A stretch of DNA of 64,000 bases, taken from NCBI GenBank assembly GCA_001769385.1, contig MEPB01000068.1:1-64000 (forward strand), written 5' to 3'. This document shows, in pieces, positions 51,555 to 60,574 of the stretch (positions are counted from its first letter, which is position 1; every line of letters starts with the position of its first letter). This DNA is from Bacteroidetes bacterium RIFCSPLOWO2_12_FULL_35_15 (GTDB lineage Bacteria > Bacteroidota > Bacteroidia > 2-12-FULL-35-15). Both the position numbers and the translations under genes were made by a program. Under the pieces are notes generated by a model, which saw only the letters and a list, made by a program, of their open reading frames with translations, made no database searches and was not told the origin of the DNA.

Positions 51555-52592
51555 ATGCTAATAAATAAACTTATAAAAAAAGTTGAAAAACTTGAACTTG
51601 ATTTAAAGGATAAAGTAGTCTTAACAGAAGCTGCGTCTGGCGCTTACATTGTTACACCATTACTTGCAGCACTTGCTGGAGCAAAAGTTTATGCCTATTC
51701 TAAAACTACGCCTTATGGTAAAGTTGAAGAAATTTTCAGGAACACCAAGAAACTAATTAGAAGTTGTAAAAAATATAAACTTAATATAAATTTTATTGAA
51801 AAAATCACACCTGAAATTATTTCACAAGCAGATGTAATAACAAACTCAGGACATTTAAGACCTTTGACAAAAGACATGCTGCAAAATGCAAAAGATAGCA
51901 TGGTGATTCCTCTAATGTACGAAGCTTGGGAAAAACGTAATAATGATATGGATTTTGACTATATTCGACAGAGAGGCTTTCGAATTGGTGCAACGAATGA
52001 AAGACATCCAGAAGTTGATGTTTTTAATTATTTAGGGGATATGGCTATTAAACAAATATTTGATGCAGGGAGTTGTCCTTACAACAATAAATTTGTTTTA
52101 ATAAGTAATAATGATTTTGGCCCTTTTATAGCAAAGGTTTTAGCCAAAATGTGTAGTGGTTTGGCAGTTATTGATAAAGACGAAAATAAGGCAAAATATG
52201 ACTTAGAGAATATTAAATGGATAGGAAAATTTCCAAATATATCAATACCTGAAGAATATAAGGACTCAGAAGCTATTATTTTTACAGCCTACCCTTTCAA
52301 TCAGAATTGGATTGGGCTTGACACTCCAATTTCAGCACAAGATATTTGTAGTCAGTTTAAAAGTCCTTTAATATTGCGTTATGCAGGAGATTTGGATACT
52401 CAAGCATTAAGTAATCTAAATATAAAGTATTATCCCTCCATAGTCAAAAGTGGACATATGGGTATTTTACCTTCCGAAATTGGGCTTGATCCAATCATTC
52501 GACTACAATCCGGAGGGTTAAAAGTTGGAGAGTGTTTGTTGAAAAACACAGACTCTTACAAAGGTGTGAAAATTCTTGATCTGATGTATTAA
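51555..52592 (+). CDS. Uncharacterised protein with Rossmann-like segment
   Basis: 345 residues, family not recognised. The N-terminus has KVVLTEAASGAYIVTPLLAAL-AGAKVYAYSKT, and the centre KFVLISNNDFGPFIAKVLAK-MCSGLAVIDKDE; both look like nucleotide-binding beta-alpha-beta units, with an ADVITNSGHLRPL strand between them. No membrane segment. It starts 2 bp after the aminotransferase and ends 2 bp before the next acyltransferase, so it is translated within the same operon and probably acts on the same nucleotide sugar or its carrier. Oxidoreductase is one guess; the catalytic residues cannot be named. Confidence 0.7.
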   Translation: MLINKLIKKVEKLELDLKDKVVLTEAASGAYIVTPLLAALAGAKVYAYSKTTPYGKVEEIFRNTKKLIRSCKKYKLNINFIEKITPEIISQADVITNSGHLRPLTKDMLQNAKDSMVIPLMYEAWEKRNNDMDFDYIRQRGFRIGATNERHPEVDVFNYLGDMAIKQIFDAGSCPYNNKFVLISNNDFGPFIAKVLAKMCSGLAVIDKDENKAKYDLENIKWIGKFPNISIPEEYKDSEAIIFTAYPFNQNWIGLDTPISAQDICSQFKSPLILRYAGDLDTQALSNLNIKYYPSIVKSGHMGILPSEIGLDPIIRLQSGGLKVGECLLKNTDSYKGVKILDLMY

Positions 52593-52594
52593 CA

Positions 52595-53626
52595 ATGGAC
52601 TATAAAGAATTAAAGATCAAAGAAGGGTTTCCTTTAAAAAAAATTTCGTTATCGGAAATAGCGAAATTAATTAACGCAGAATTATTAGGAGAAAATATTG
52701 ACATCAATTTTCTTGTGCGTCTTAAAACAAGAAAAAATAATTTATTACCCCATCTAACTTACATAACAAACGAATTTTATTTTAATCTTTTTTTAGATTC
52801 AGCACAAGAAGCCGCAATTATATCTCGTGACTTATTAAAGCTGATCAATTCGAAAATAATTAACAAAATATTTCTTATAGTTGACAAAGCTGCAGATACA
52901 GCCTTCTTTGAATTACATGAAATTCTAAGTTCAAATAAATATTACAGTACCTTAAATTCTTTTCTGGGTGCTAATTGTGATATTCATAGTTCCGTTGTGA
53001 TCTATGACAATGTTGTAATTAAAAACAATGTCAAGATACATCCTAATGTTGTTATCTATTCAAACTCAATTATAGATGAAAATGTAGAAATTAAACCAGG
53101 TACTGTTATAGGTGGGCAAGGTATTGAAAGGAAAGAATTGTTTGGTAAACCTCAATTGGTTTCCCATACAGGAGGCGTTTATATAGGAAAGAATGTATTT
53201 ATTGGATGCAACGTTTCAATTGATAGAGGAGAAATGGGAGATTTTACCCAAATACATCAAGATGCTGTTATTGATAATTTAGTATATGTAGCACATAATG
53301 TGATAATTGGTCCTGAATGTTTTATTATTGCCAGCAGTGAAATATCTGGTAGCGCAATATTTGGCAGAGGAGTTTGGTATTCTCCAAAAACATGTTGTAA
53401 GCCAGAAATCGTCCTTGGCGATTACACATATACAGGCACTGGAACTGTTTTAGTCAAAGATACAAAGCCATTTTCATTAGTTTATGGTAATCCTGGGAGA
53501 CAAAGCGGCTGGATGTGTAAATGTCAAAAATATCGTCTTGAATTTTTTGGAAGCCAAGCTTTATGTAAATGTGGTAGAAAATTCAAAATCGAAAATCAAA
53601 CAGTTTCATTAATAGAAGACATATGA
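52595..53626 (+). CDS. LpxD-like hexapeptide acyltransferase with C-terminal cysteine ribbon
   Basis: 343 residues. An N-terminal ~115-residue domain (FPLKKISLSEIAKLINAELLG) resembles the LpxD start. Residues ~125-290 form a left-handed beta-helix with SHTGGVYIGKNVFIGCNVSI and VAHNVIIGPECFIIASSEIS. The tail has four cysteines in two C-x-C pairs (GWMCKCQKY, ALCKCGRKF), a likely zinc ribbon as in some sugar N-acetyltransferases that end in GNPAxxxGW. The acceptor is unknown. It overlaps the next gene by 4 bp. Confidence 0.83.
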   Translation: MDYKELKIKEGFPLKKISLSEIAKLINAELLGENIDINFLVRLKTRKNNLLPHLTYITNEFYFNLFLDSAQEAAIISRDLLKLINSKIINKIFLIVDKAADTAFFELHEILSSNKYYSTLNSFLGANCDIHSSVVIYDNVVIKNNVKIHPNVVIYSNSIIDENVEIKPGTVIGGQGIERKELFGKPQLVSHTGGVYIGKNVFIGCNVSIDRGEMGDFTQIHQDAVIDNLVYVAHNVIIGPECFIIASSEISGSAIFGRGVWYSPKTCCKPEIVLGDYTYTGTGTVLVKDTKPFSLVYGNPGRQSGWMCKCQKYRLEFFGSQALCKCGRKFKIENQTVSLIEDI

Positions 53627-54588
53627 TGAATGATATTTCGGAAAACACATTACTTTCTATTATAATACCAATATACAACGAAGAAGATAATATTGCGAAT
53701 TTAATAGTTGAGCTTAATAAATGTTTTGGTAAATCGACTATAGAAGTCGAATTTGTTTTTGTTGACGATGGTTCACAAGACTTAACTTTATCTAAATTAT
53801 TCGAGTTAGGAAAACAATTATGCTTTCAATCAAAAATAATAAAATTGTCAAAAAATTATGGTTCACACCCTGCATTAAGAGCTGGGATTTTACATTCAAA
53901 AGCTAAATGTATTACTTTTCTTTCGGCCGATTTGCAAGACCCTCCAACACTTCCTGAAACTCTTTATAATGAATTATGCAAAGGTTATGATATTGTATGG
54001 GCGCAACGTGAATCAACGCAAGCAGGTTGGTTTGAAAAAGGATTCTCTTTTATGTATGCAAAACTTATGAGAAAATATGCAATTCCCTCTTACCCTCTTA
54101 AAGGATTTGACATCGTTATTTTTAACGAGAAAGTAAAAAAATCACTAATTGACAACATTGAAGCAAACTCTTCTCTTTTTCTTCAAATACTAAACTTAGG
54201 ATTTAAACAATCTTATATTTCTTATCATAAAAATAAAAGAATATTCGGCAAATCGAAATGGACTCTAAGCAAAAAAATTAAATTATTTGTTGATTCATTT
54301 ATTGCGTTCTCCTACGCTCCAATTCGTCTTGTTACTTTAACAGGTTTTTTACTTTTTTTTATTGGATTATTATGGACAATTTTTATTGTAATTAGGAAAG
54401 TCGTTTATAACGATCTTGAAGCAGGATGGCCAGCATTGGTATCTATATTAATGTTAGGTTTCGGAACAACTAATATTTCGCTTGGAATAATTGCGGAATA
54501 TTTATGGCGCACACTTGACAGTTCAAGAAAAAGACCAGTTTTTATTATCGATGAAATTATTGAAATAAATAAAAATGCGACAACTTAA
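53623..54588 (+). CDS. Membrane-anchored glycosyltransferase family 2 (DPM1/GtrB-like)
   Basis: 321 residues. The GT-A domain has LSIIIPIYNEEDNIANLI, FVDDGSQD and FLSADLQDPP (metal-binding DLQD). Two C-terminal membrane helices (FSYAPIRLVTLTGFLLFFIGLLW and LVSILMLGFGTTNISLGIIAEY) give the usual GtrB/polyprenyl-phosphate glycosyltransferase plan. It would charge undecaprenyl phosphate with a sugar for periplasmic transfer. The GtrC-type partner is not obvious; the polytopic protein encoded at 46888 is a candidate. Confidence 0.9.
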   Translation: MMNDISENTLLSIIIPIYNEEDNIANLIVELNKCFGKSTIEVEFVFVDDGSQDLTLSKLFELGKQLCFQSKIIKLSKNYGSHPALRAGILHSKAKCITFLSADLQDPPTLPETLYNELCKGYDIVWAQRESTQAGWFEKGFSFMYAKLMRKYAIPSYPLKGFDIVIFNEKVKKSLIDNIEANSSLFLQILNLGFKQSYISYHKNKRIFGKSKWTLSKKIKLFVDSFIAFSYAPIRLVTLTGFLLFFIGLLWTIFIVIRKVVYNDLEAGWPALVSILMLGFGTTNISLGIIAEYLWRTLDSSRKRPVFIIDEIIEINKNATT

Positions 54589-55567
54589 TATTTTAATTAC
54601 AGGAGGCGCGGGATTTATAGGATCCCACTTAACTGATAAATTATTGTCATTGAACTGCAATGTTATTGTCTTGGACAACCTAAGAAATGGAAGAGAAGCA
54701 AATTTATCTGAAGCTTTTAAAAATCCAAATTTTGAATTTATTGAAGGGGATATTCTAGATATCAAAATGTGTGAATCCGCAACAGCAAATGTTGACATTG
54801 TTTATCATCTTGCTTGTTTAGGAGTAAGGCATTCTCTTCACAGCCCCTTTGAAAATCACAGGGTAAATGCTGAAGGAACTCTGAATATGCTGGAAGCGTC
54901 ACGAAAGAATAAAGTAAAACGCTTCTTTTACATTTCAACTTCAGAAATATATGGTGATATTAAAACATTTCCAATTGATGAAAGCGGAATACCACTTCCT
55001 AAAACCGTTTATGGTTCCAGTAAATTGGCCGGGGAAAATTATGCATATTCCTATTATAAATGTTTTGGTTTAGATACTACTATACTTCGGATTTTCAATA
55101 ATTATGGACCAAGAGCGCATTACGAAGGGGACGCAGGAGAGATCATACCTAGAAGTATTGTAAATGCATTGTATGGGAAATCGCCAATTATTTTCGGTGA
55201 TGGAAATGTTACACGTGATTTTTTTTATGTGAAAGATACGGCTAAAGCTTTGGCCAAACTAATAGACATTTCAACTATTTCAGGCGAAATAATAAACATT
55301 GGTACTGGTCAGGAAATTACGATGAAACACCTCCTTGAACAAGTAATTGAATTAATGAACAGTAAATTAAAAATCGAGTATCATGAAGACCGACCTGCAG
55401 ATGTTCCTCGGCTTTGGGTTAATCCTTCCAAATTTAAAAAGATTACCAATTTCTCTTCATCCTATACTTTTGAGCAAGGCTTGATTGAAACAATTACCTA
55501 TTACAAAGAGTTAATGAAAACCAAAAATTTAGTGAATGAAATTGCATTGAAAAATTGGGAAAAATAA
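54575..55567 (+). CDS. NAD-dependent sugar epimerase/dehydratase (extended SDR)
   Basis: 330 residues. The glycine motif TGGAGFIGSHL lies at residues ~8-18 and the catalytic Y-x3-K in VYGSSKLAGENYAY; IFNNYGPRAHYEGD and DFFYVKDTA are typical of UDP-glucose 4-epimerase-like and dTDP-sugar dehydratase-like proteins. The start codon overlaps the end of the previous gene by 14 bp. It makes or interconverts a nucleotide sugar; reaction not resolved. Confidence 0.92.
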   Translation: MRQLNILITGGAGFIGSHLTDKLLSLNCNVIVLDNLRNGREANLSEAFKNPNFEFIEGDILDIKMCESATANVDIVYHLACLGVRHSLHSPFENHRVNAEGTLNMLEASRKNKVKRFFYISTSEIYGDIKTFPIDESGIPLPKTVYGSSKLAGENYAYSYYKCFGLDTTILRIFNNYGPRAHYEGDAGEIIPRSIVNALYGKSPIIFGDGNVTRDFFYVKDTAKALAKLIDISTISGEIINIGTGQEITMKHLLEQVIELMNSKLKIEYHEDRPADVPRLWVNPSKFKKITNFSSSYTFEQGLIETITYYKELMKTKNLVNEIALKNWEK

Positions 55568-55589
55568 TCGATATAAAAAAATAATTAAA

Positions 55590-56726
55590 ATGAAAATACC
55601 TGTTGCAAAACCATATTTGACAGTAGAAGAAGCACAAAGTGCCTATGATACTATTTTAACAAATTGGGTTACACAAGGACCACGTGTGCAAGAATTTGAA
55701 GAAAAATTTGCCACTTATGTTGGCTCCAAATATGCTGTTGCTCTTTCTAACTGCACTACTGCTTTGCATCTCTCCATGATTGTAGCAGGCATAAAAGAAG
55801 GTGATGAAGTTATTTGTCCCTCAATGAGTTATATTGCTACGGCAAACTCAATTAAATATGTGAGTGCAACACCTGTATTCGCAGAGGTTGATTCTACAAC
55901 TTACAATATAGATGTAACCCATGCAGAAAGATTAATTACCCAGAAAACAAAAGCAATTTTAATTGTTCATCAAATTGGATTGCCAGCAGATATAGATGCC
56001 TTCAAAGAGATTTGCCTAAAGTATAATTTAAAATTAATTGAAGATGCAGCCTGTGCTGCTGGCTCTTCCTACAAAGGAAATAAAATTGGTTATCATTCTG
56101 ACTTAGTATGTTTTTCATTTCACCCGCGTAAAGTTATTACAACAGGAGATGGAGGAATGATAACCACAAATAATGAAGAATATTACAACAGACTTAAATT
56201 ATTAAGACAACATGGAATGTCAGTTAATGACAGAACAAGGCATAATTCTACTACTGTTGTTAGGGAGGATTATTTAGAGGTAGGTTACAATTACAGATTA
56301 ACCGATATTCAAGCTGCAGTAGGTATTAAACAATTAGAAAAATTAGATTGGATAATTGCTGAAAGAAGAAAGATTGCAGAGCGATATAATGAAGCTTTCA
56401 AAAATATAGATTTTATAAGGCTGCCTGTTGAGCCGATCGATTATATTACTAATTGGCAATCTTACGTTATCTATTTAAAAGCCAATAGTCCTGTTAAAAG
56501 AAATGATCTAATGCAATTATTATTAGATAAATGCATATCAACCCGTAGAGGAGTAATGACTGCACACCGGGAAATAGCCTATAAAAATTATGGTAATAAC
56601 ATTTCTTTGCCCATATCTGAAAATGCGAGTGATAACAGTATCGTTATTCCATTGTTCGTTCCCATGAAGGATGAAGAGGTTCACTATGTTATCGAGCAAA
56701 TTATTAACGCTCTGTTACCTGATTAA
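55590..56726 (+). CDS. DegT family sugar aminotransferase (4-amino-sugar type)
   Basis: 378 residues. SNCTTALHLSMIVAGIKEGD and the PLP lysine K181 in CFSFHPRKVITTGDGGM; the HPRK-x3-TGDGG form is common in perosamine/bacillosamine-type 4-aminotransferases. It follows the epimerase/dehydratase by 22 bp, so the two could make a 4-amino-4,6-dideoxy sugar, provided the SDR acts as a dehydratase. Confidence 0.92.
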   Translation: MKIPVAKPYLTVEEAQSAYDTILTNWVTQGPRVQEFEEKFATYVGSKYAVALSNCTTALHLSMIVAGIKEGDEVICPSMSYIATANSIKYVSATPVFAEVDSTTYNIDVTHAERLITQKTKAILIVHQIGLPADIDAFKEICLKYNLKLIEDAACAAGSSYKGNKIGYHSDLVCFSFHPRKVITTGDGGMITTNNEEYYNRLKLLRQHGMSVNDRTRHNSTTVVREDYLEVGYNYRLTDIQAAVGIKQLEKLDWIIAERRKIAERYNEAFKNIDFIRLPVEPIDYITNWQSYVIYLKANSPVKRNDLMQLLLDKCISTRRGVMTAHREIAYKNYGNNISLPISENASDNSIVIPLFVPMKDEEVHYVIEQIINALLPD

Positions 56727-56875
56727 TAGCCGTTTTTCTTCTTTTATGAACTTAGGTTTTTAATGTCAATTGACCTTGTTTTTCGCTGCAAAAGCGTTTT
56801 GTAAATAATTTTAAATGTTGTAATATTGACATTAAATAAATAATAATAAAGCAAGAATTTGTATTGTTATCAGAT
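56727..56875. other. Intergenic region with long-spaced inverted repeat
   Basis: 149 bp. TAATGTCAAT (56761-56770) and ATTGACATTA (56825-56834) are perfect inverted 10-mers separated by 54 bp, and a small CGCT/AGCG hairpin lies between them. It is the largest gap in the otherwise tight gene block and may hold a terminator or a promoter for the second Wbp-like trio. Confidence 0.5.
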
Positions 56876-58000
56876 ATGATTACTAATAATAAACCATACC
56901 TTTCAGGAAACGAAACTGAATATATTCGCAAAGCTATAGAGTCTTGTAAAATTTCAGGTGATGGTGTATATACTAAAAAATGTCACCAGTTTTTTGAAAC
57001 CAAGTACGGTTTTAAAAAAGTATTACTCACCACTTCATGTACCGATGCTTTGGAGATGGCAGCAATACTGCTTGATATAAAAGAAGGGGATGAAGTAATT
57101 GCCCCATCTTTTACATTTGTTTCAACGGTAAATGCTTTTGTATTAAGAGGAGCTAAAATTGTTTTTATTGACAGCGATATCAATAATCCCAATATGGATG
57201 TGGATGCTATTGAAGCACAGATAACCTCAAAAACAAAAGTGATAGTGCCGGTTCATTATGCCGGAATAGCATGTGATATGGATAAAATAATGTCTTTAGC
57301 AAATAAATATAATTTATTTGTTGTAGAGGATGCAGCTTTGGCTATTGATAGTTATTATAAAGACCGCCCTTTAGGAAGCATAGGTCATTTGTCAGCATTT
57401 TCTTTTCATGAAACTAAGAATGTGATTTCCGGAGAAGGAGGGATGTTGGTGATTAATGATGAAAGATTTATTAACAGAGCTGAAATAATCAGAGAGAAAG
57501 GAACAAACCGGTCTGCTTTTTTTAGGGGAGAGATTGATAAATATGACTGGGTGGACATTGGTTCCTCATTTCTTCCTTCAGACATTATTGCAGCTTTTTT
57601 GTTCGCTCAACTTGAAAACATTGAAAAAATTCAACAAAAAAGGAAAAATATTTGGAACATATATTTTGCTGGTTTAATATCCATTGAAGAGAAGGGAAAA
57701 GTACAATTGCCTAAAATATTGAATTTTGCAACGAACAATGCGAATATGTTTTACCTGGTATGCAGCTCGATAGATGAAAGGACTAAACTCATCCAATATT
57801 TAAAAGACAATGAGATTCATGCCGTATTTCATTATTTAAGCTTGCACAAAAGCCCATATTATAAAAACAAACATGATGGAAGAGAATTAAAAAATGCTGA
57901 CAGATATTCGGATTGCCTGGTTCGTTTACCAATGTATTATGAGTTGGAAGAGGAGCAGCTTAATAAAATTATTTCTACTATTAATAATTTTTACAATTAA
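56876..58000 (+). CDS. DegT family sugar aminotransferase
   Basis: 374 residues from ATG 56876; an in-frame TTG twelve bases upstream is less likely. The PLP lysine K181 is in FSFHETKNVISGEGGM, with TTSCTDALEMAAILLDIKEG and VVEDAALAIDS. The HETKN form is that of TDP-4-keto-6-deoxyhexose transaminases (WecE/RffA type). It abuts the second dehydrogenase gene with no gap. Substrate inferred only at family level. Confidence 0.9.
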   Translation: MITNNKPYLSGNETEYIRKAIESCKISGDGVYTKKCHQFFETKYGFKKVLLTTSCTDALEMAAILLDIKEGDEVIAPSFTFVSTVNAFVLRGAKIVFIDSDINNPNMDVDAIEAQITSKTKVIVPVHYAGIACDMDKIMSLANKYNLFVVEDAALAIDSYYKDRPLGSIGHLSAFSFHETKNVISGEGGMLVINDERFINRAEIIREKGTNRSAFFRGEIDKYDWVDIGSSFLPSDIIAAFLFAQLENIEKIQQKRKNIWNIYFAGLISIEEKGKVQLPKILNFATNNANMFYLVCSSIDERTKLIQYLKDNEIHAVFHYLSLHKSPYYKNKHDGRELKNADRYSDCLVRLPMYYELEEEQLNKIISTINNFYN

Positions 58001-59011
58001 ATGACTAAAATGAAATTTGCTGTTGTTGGATGTGGCAGTATCGGCAAGAGACATATAGCTGTCTTAGATGCAGAACCTAATGCTGACATTATTGCTATTT
58101 GTGATATTGATGAAAACAAGTGTAAGGAATTATCTTTACTTTACAACAATCTCCCCTATTTTACATCCTATGACAAAATGTTAACTGCAATTAAAGCAGA
58201 CATTATTAATGTCGTAACACCACATGCGCTGCATGCCCCAATGGCTATTAAAGCGTCAAATCTTGGATTTAATGTGTTAGTAGAAAAGCCTATGGCTTTA
58301 ACGATAAAGGATTGTATTGCAATGAATGATGCTGCAATTAAAAATAATACCAAGTTGTGGGTTGTAAAACAAAATCGACATAATATTCCTATAAAACTTG
58401 CTAAAGATGCCATCAATAAGGGTATGCTTGGTAAAATATTTCTGGTGAAATGCGATATCCTTTGGAACCGTTATCAAGGATATTATGATGAATCACCCTG
58501 GAGAGGAAAGATTAAGGAAGAAGGAGGTGCATTGTACACACAAGCCAGTCATTTCATTGACCTGTTGGTTTGGTGGTTTGGTGATGTAACAAGTGTAAAA
58601 GCTCAGATTGCTACACAAAATCACAACATTGAAACGGAAGATACCGGTAATGCGATTTTAGAATTTGAAACCGGAACATTGGGGTCACTTAATTGGACAA
58701 CATGCGTTTTTAATAAAAACTATGAAGGAAGTATTACAATTATCGGACAAAATGGTACAATAAAAATAGGAGGACAGTATCTGAATAAAATTGAATACTG
58801 GGATGTACAAGGTTATCCTTTGCAGGAAGGTATTGATTTTAGCGACAAACCAAATGCGTATGGTAAATATCAGGGAACAAGTTCTAATCACGACAAGGTT
58901 ATTAAATCCATTCTGGAAAGGTTTAATAGCCCTGAAATAGAAGCTGTAGAAGGGTTTGAAGGGATGAAATGTATTGATGCAATTGAAAAAATATATCAGG
59001 CAGCAAAATGA
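58001..59011 (+). CDS. Gfo/Idh/MocA family dehydrogenase (second copy)
   Basis: 336 residues. NAD-binding MKFAVVGCGSIGKRHIAVL follows a three-residue lead (MTK). NVLVEKPMALTIKDC carries the family Glu-Lys-Pro, and GGALYTQASHFIDLLVWWFGD is the active-site histidine region seen in WlbA-type enzymes. It overlaps the next acyltransferase by 4 bp and starts the second dehydrogenase/acyltransferase/aminotransferase trio. Confidence 0.9.
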   Translation: MTKMKFAVVGCGSIGKRHIAVLDAEPNADIIAICDIDENKCKELSLLYNNLPYFTSYDKMLTAIKADIINVVTPHALHAPMAIKASNLGFNVLVEKPMALTIKDCIAMNDAAIKNNTKLWVVKQNRHNIPIKLAKDAINKGMLGKIFLVKCDILWNRYQGYYDESPWRGKIKEEGGALYTQASHFIDLLVWWFGDVTSVKAQIATQNHNIETEDTGNAILEFETGTLGSLNWTTCVFNKNYEGSITIIGQNGTIKIGGQYLNKIEYWDVQGYPLQEGIDFSDKPNAYGKYQGTSSNHDKVIKSILERFNSPEIEAVEGFEGMKCIDAIEKIYQAAK

Positions 59012-59469
59012 AAAACATTACAAAATATACTTCAGGCATTGTTGATGTACAATTTGGCGAAAATGTAAAACTTGTTGAGCCGGTGAATATTTACGGTGCA
59101 AAAATTGGAAATAATGCCTTTATAGGCCCATTTGTTGAAATTCAAAAAAATGTAGTTATTGGTAATAATTGCAAAATTCAATCCCATAGTTTTATTTGTG
59201 AACTTGTTACAATTGGCAATGACTGCTTTATCGGTCACGGTGTAATGTTTATTAATGATCTGTTTTCCAATGGTGGTCCGGCTCAGGGGAAAAAGGAATT
59301 GTGGAAAAAAACTGAAATTGGAAATAATGTATCCATTGGGAGCAACGCTACTATATTGCCAATATCAATATGCAGTAATGTTGTTATAGGAGCCGGAGCT
59401 GTGGTAACAAAAAATATATTAGAATCAGGAACATATGCTGGCAATCCTGCAGTAAAAATGAAAAAATAA
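59008..59469 (+). CDS. Left-handed beta-helix N-acyltransferase (second copy)
   Basis: 153 residues of hexapeptide repeats (NAFIGPFVEIQKNVVIGNNC), FICELVTIGNDCFIGHGVMF and the end IGAGAVVTKN with AGNPAVKM. It matches the protein encoded at 49959 along its whole length but lacks that protein's longer central loop. It would acetylate the amine installed by the aminotransferase encoded next. Confidence 0.9.
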   Translation: MKNITKYTSGIVDVQFGENVKLVEPVNIYGAKIGNNAFIGPFVEIQKNVVIGNNCKIQSHSFICELVTIGNDCFIGHGVMFINDLFSNGGPAQGKKELWKKTEIGNNVSIGSNATILPISICSNVVIGAGAVVTKNILESGTYAGNPAVKMKK

Positions 59470-59473
59470 TACT

Positions 59474-60574
59474 ATGAAAATTCCATTTGTTGATTTAAAG
59501 GCACAATATCAAAGTATCAAACCGGAAATTGATGAGGCAATAGGCAAGGTAATAACAGAAACTGCTTTTATTGGTGGAAAATATGTTAAAGAATTTGAGC
59601 AACTTTTTTCTAAATATCTGAATATTAATCATATAGTTGCATGTGCTAACGGCACAGACTCCTTAGAGATATTACTGAAAGCTTCTGGGGTGGCTATTAA
59701 TGATGAAGTAATTGTTCCTGCAGTATCTTGGATATCAACTTCTGAGGCAGTTTCATCTGTGGGTGCCAAACCCGTTTTTGTTGACATTGATCCGATAAGT
59801 TATACGATTGATGTAAAACTTATTGAATCAAAAATTACACCTCAAACGAAGGCTATTATTCCTGTTCATTTATATGGCAATCCGGCTGATATGAATGAAA
59901 TAATGCTGATAGCGAAAAAGCATAATTTAATTGTTATTGAAGATTGTGCTCAATCTCATGGTGCTGAAATTGATGGGAAAATGGTTGGAACATTTGGTGA
60001 TGCAGCAAGTTTTAGTTTCTATCCTGGGAAAAATCTGGGAGCGTATGGTGATGCGGGTGCAATGGCAACAAATGATTCTATTATTGCAGAAAAAATAAGG
60101 ATGATCGCAAATCATGGCCAACTCGAAAAACATAAACATTTAATAGAAGGAAGGAATAGCAGAATGGATGGAATTCATGCTGCAGTACTTTCCGCTAAGA
60201 TCAAATACTTGGATGCATGGACAAATAAACGAATTGAAATAGCGGATTATTATTCTTTGTTACTTGATAAATTAAATGTAAAAGTTCCCTTTGTGAAAAA
60301 CAAGTCTAAGCATGTTTTTCATTTATATGTTATTTTGACTAGCAAAAGAGACGCCTTAAAAGAACATTTAGAAAATCAAGGAATCGAAACTGCCATACAT
60401 TATCCAACAGCACTTCCTTTGTTAGACGCATATAGATCTGAAGGTTATAAAAATTCTGATTTCCCAATCGCCACTGATTTTACTTCTAAAATTCTTTCAT
60501 TGCCAATTTATCCCGAATTAACTAAGGAAATGGTAATGTATGTTGTGGAAAATATTAAAAAAATAAATGAGTAA
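59474..60574 (+). CDS. DegT family sugar aminotransferase (WbpE-like, second copy)
   Basis: 366 residues. MKIPFVDLKAQYQSIKPEID is the classic WbpE/WlbC-type start, with ANGTDSLEILLKASGVAIND, IEDCAQSHGAE and K186 in FSFYPGKNLGAYGDAG. Third member of the second trio. It overlaps the following glycosyltransferase gene by 8 bp. Confidence 0.93.
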   Translation: MKIPFVDLKAQYQSIKPEIDEAIGKVITETAFIGGKYVKEFEQLFSKYLNINHIVACANGTDSLEILLKASGVAINDEVIVPAVSWISTSEAVSSVGAKPVFVDIDPISYTIDVKLIESKITPQTKAIIPVHLYGNPADMNEIMLIAKKHNLIVIEDCAQSHGAEIDGKMVGTFGDAASFSFYPGKNLGAYGDAGAMATNDSIIAEKIRMIANHGQLEKHKHLIEGRNSRMDGIHAAVLSAKIKYLDAWTNKRIEIADYYSLLLDKLNVKVPFVKNKSKHVFHLYVILTSKRDALKEHLENQGIETAIHYPTALPLLDAYRSEGYKNSDFPIATDFTSKILSLPIYPELTKEMVMYVVENIKKINE

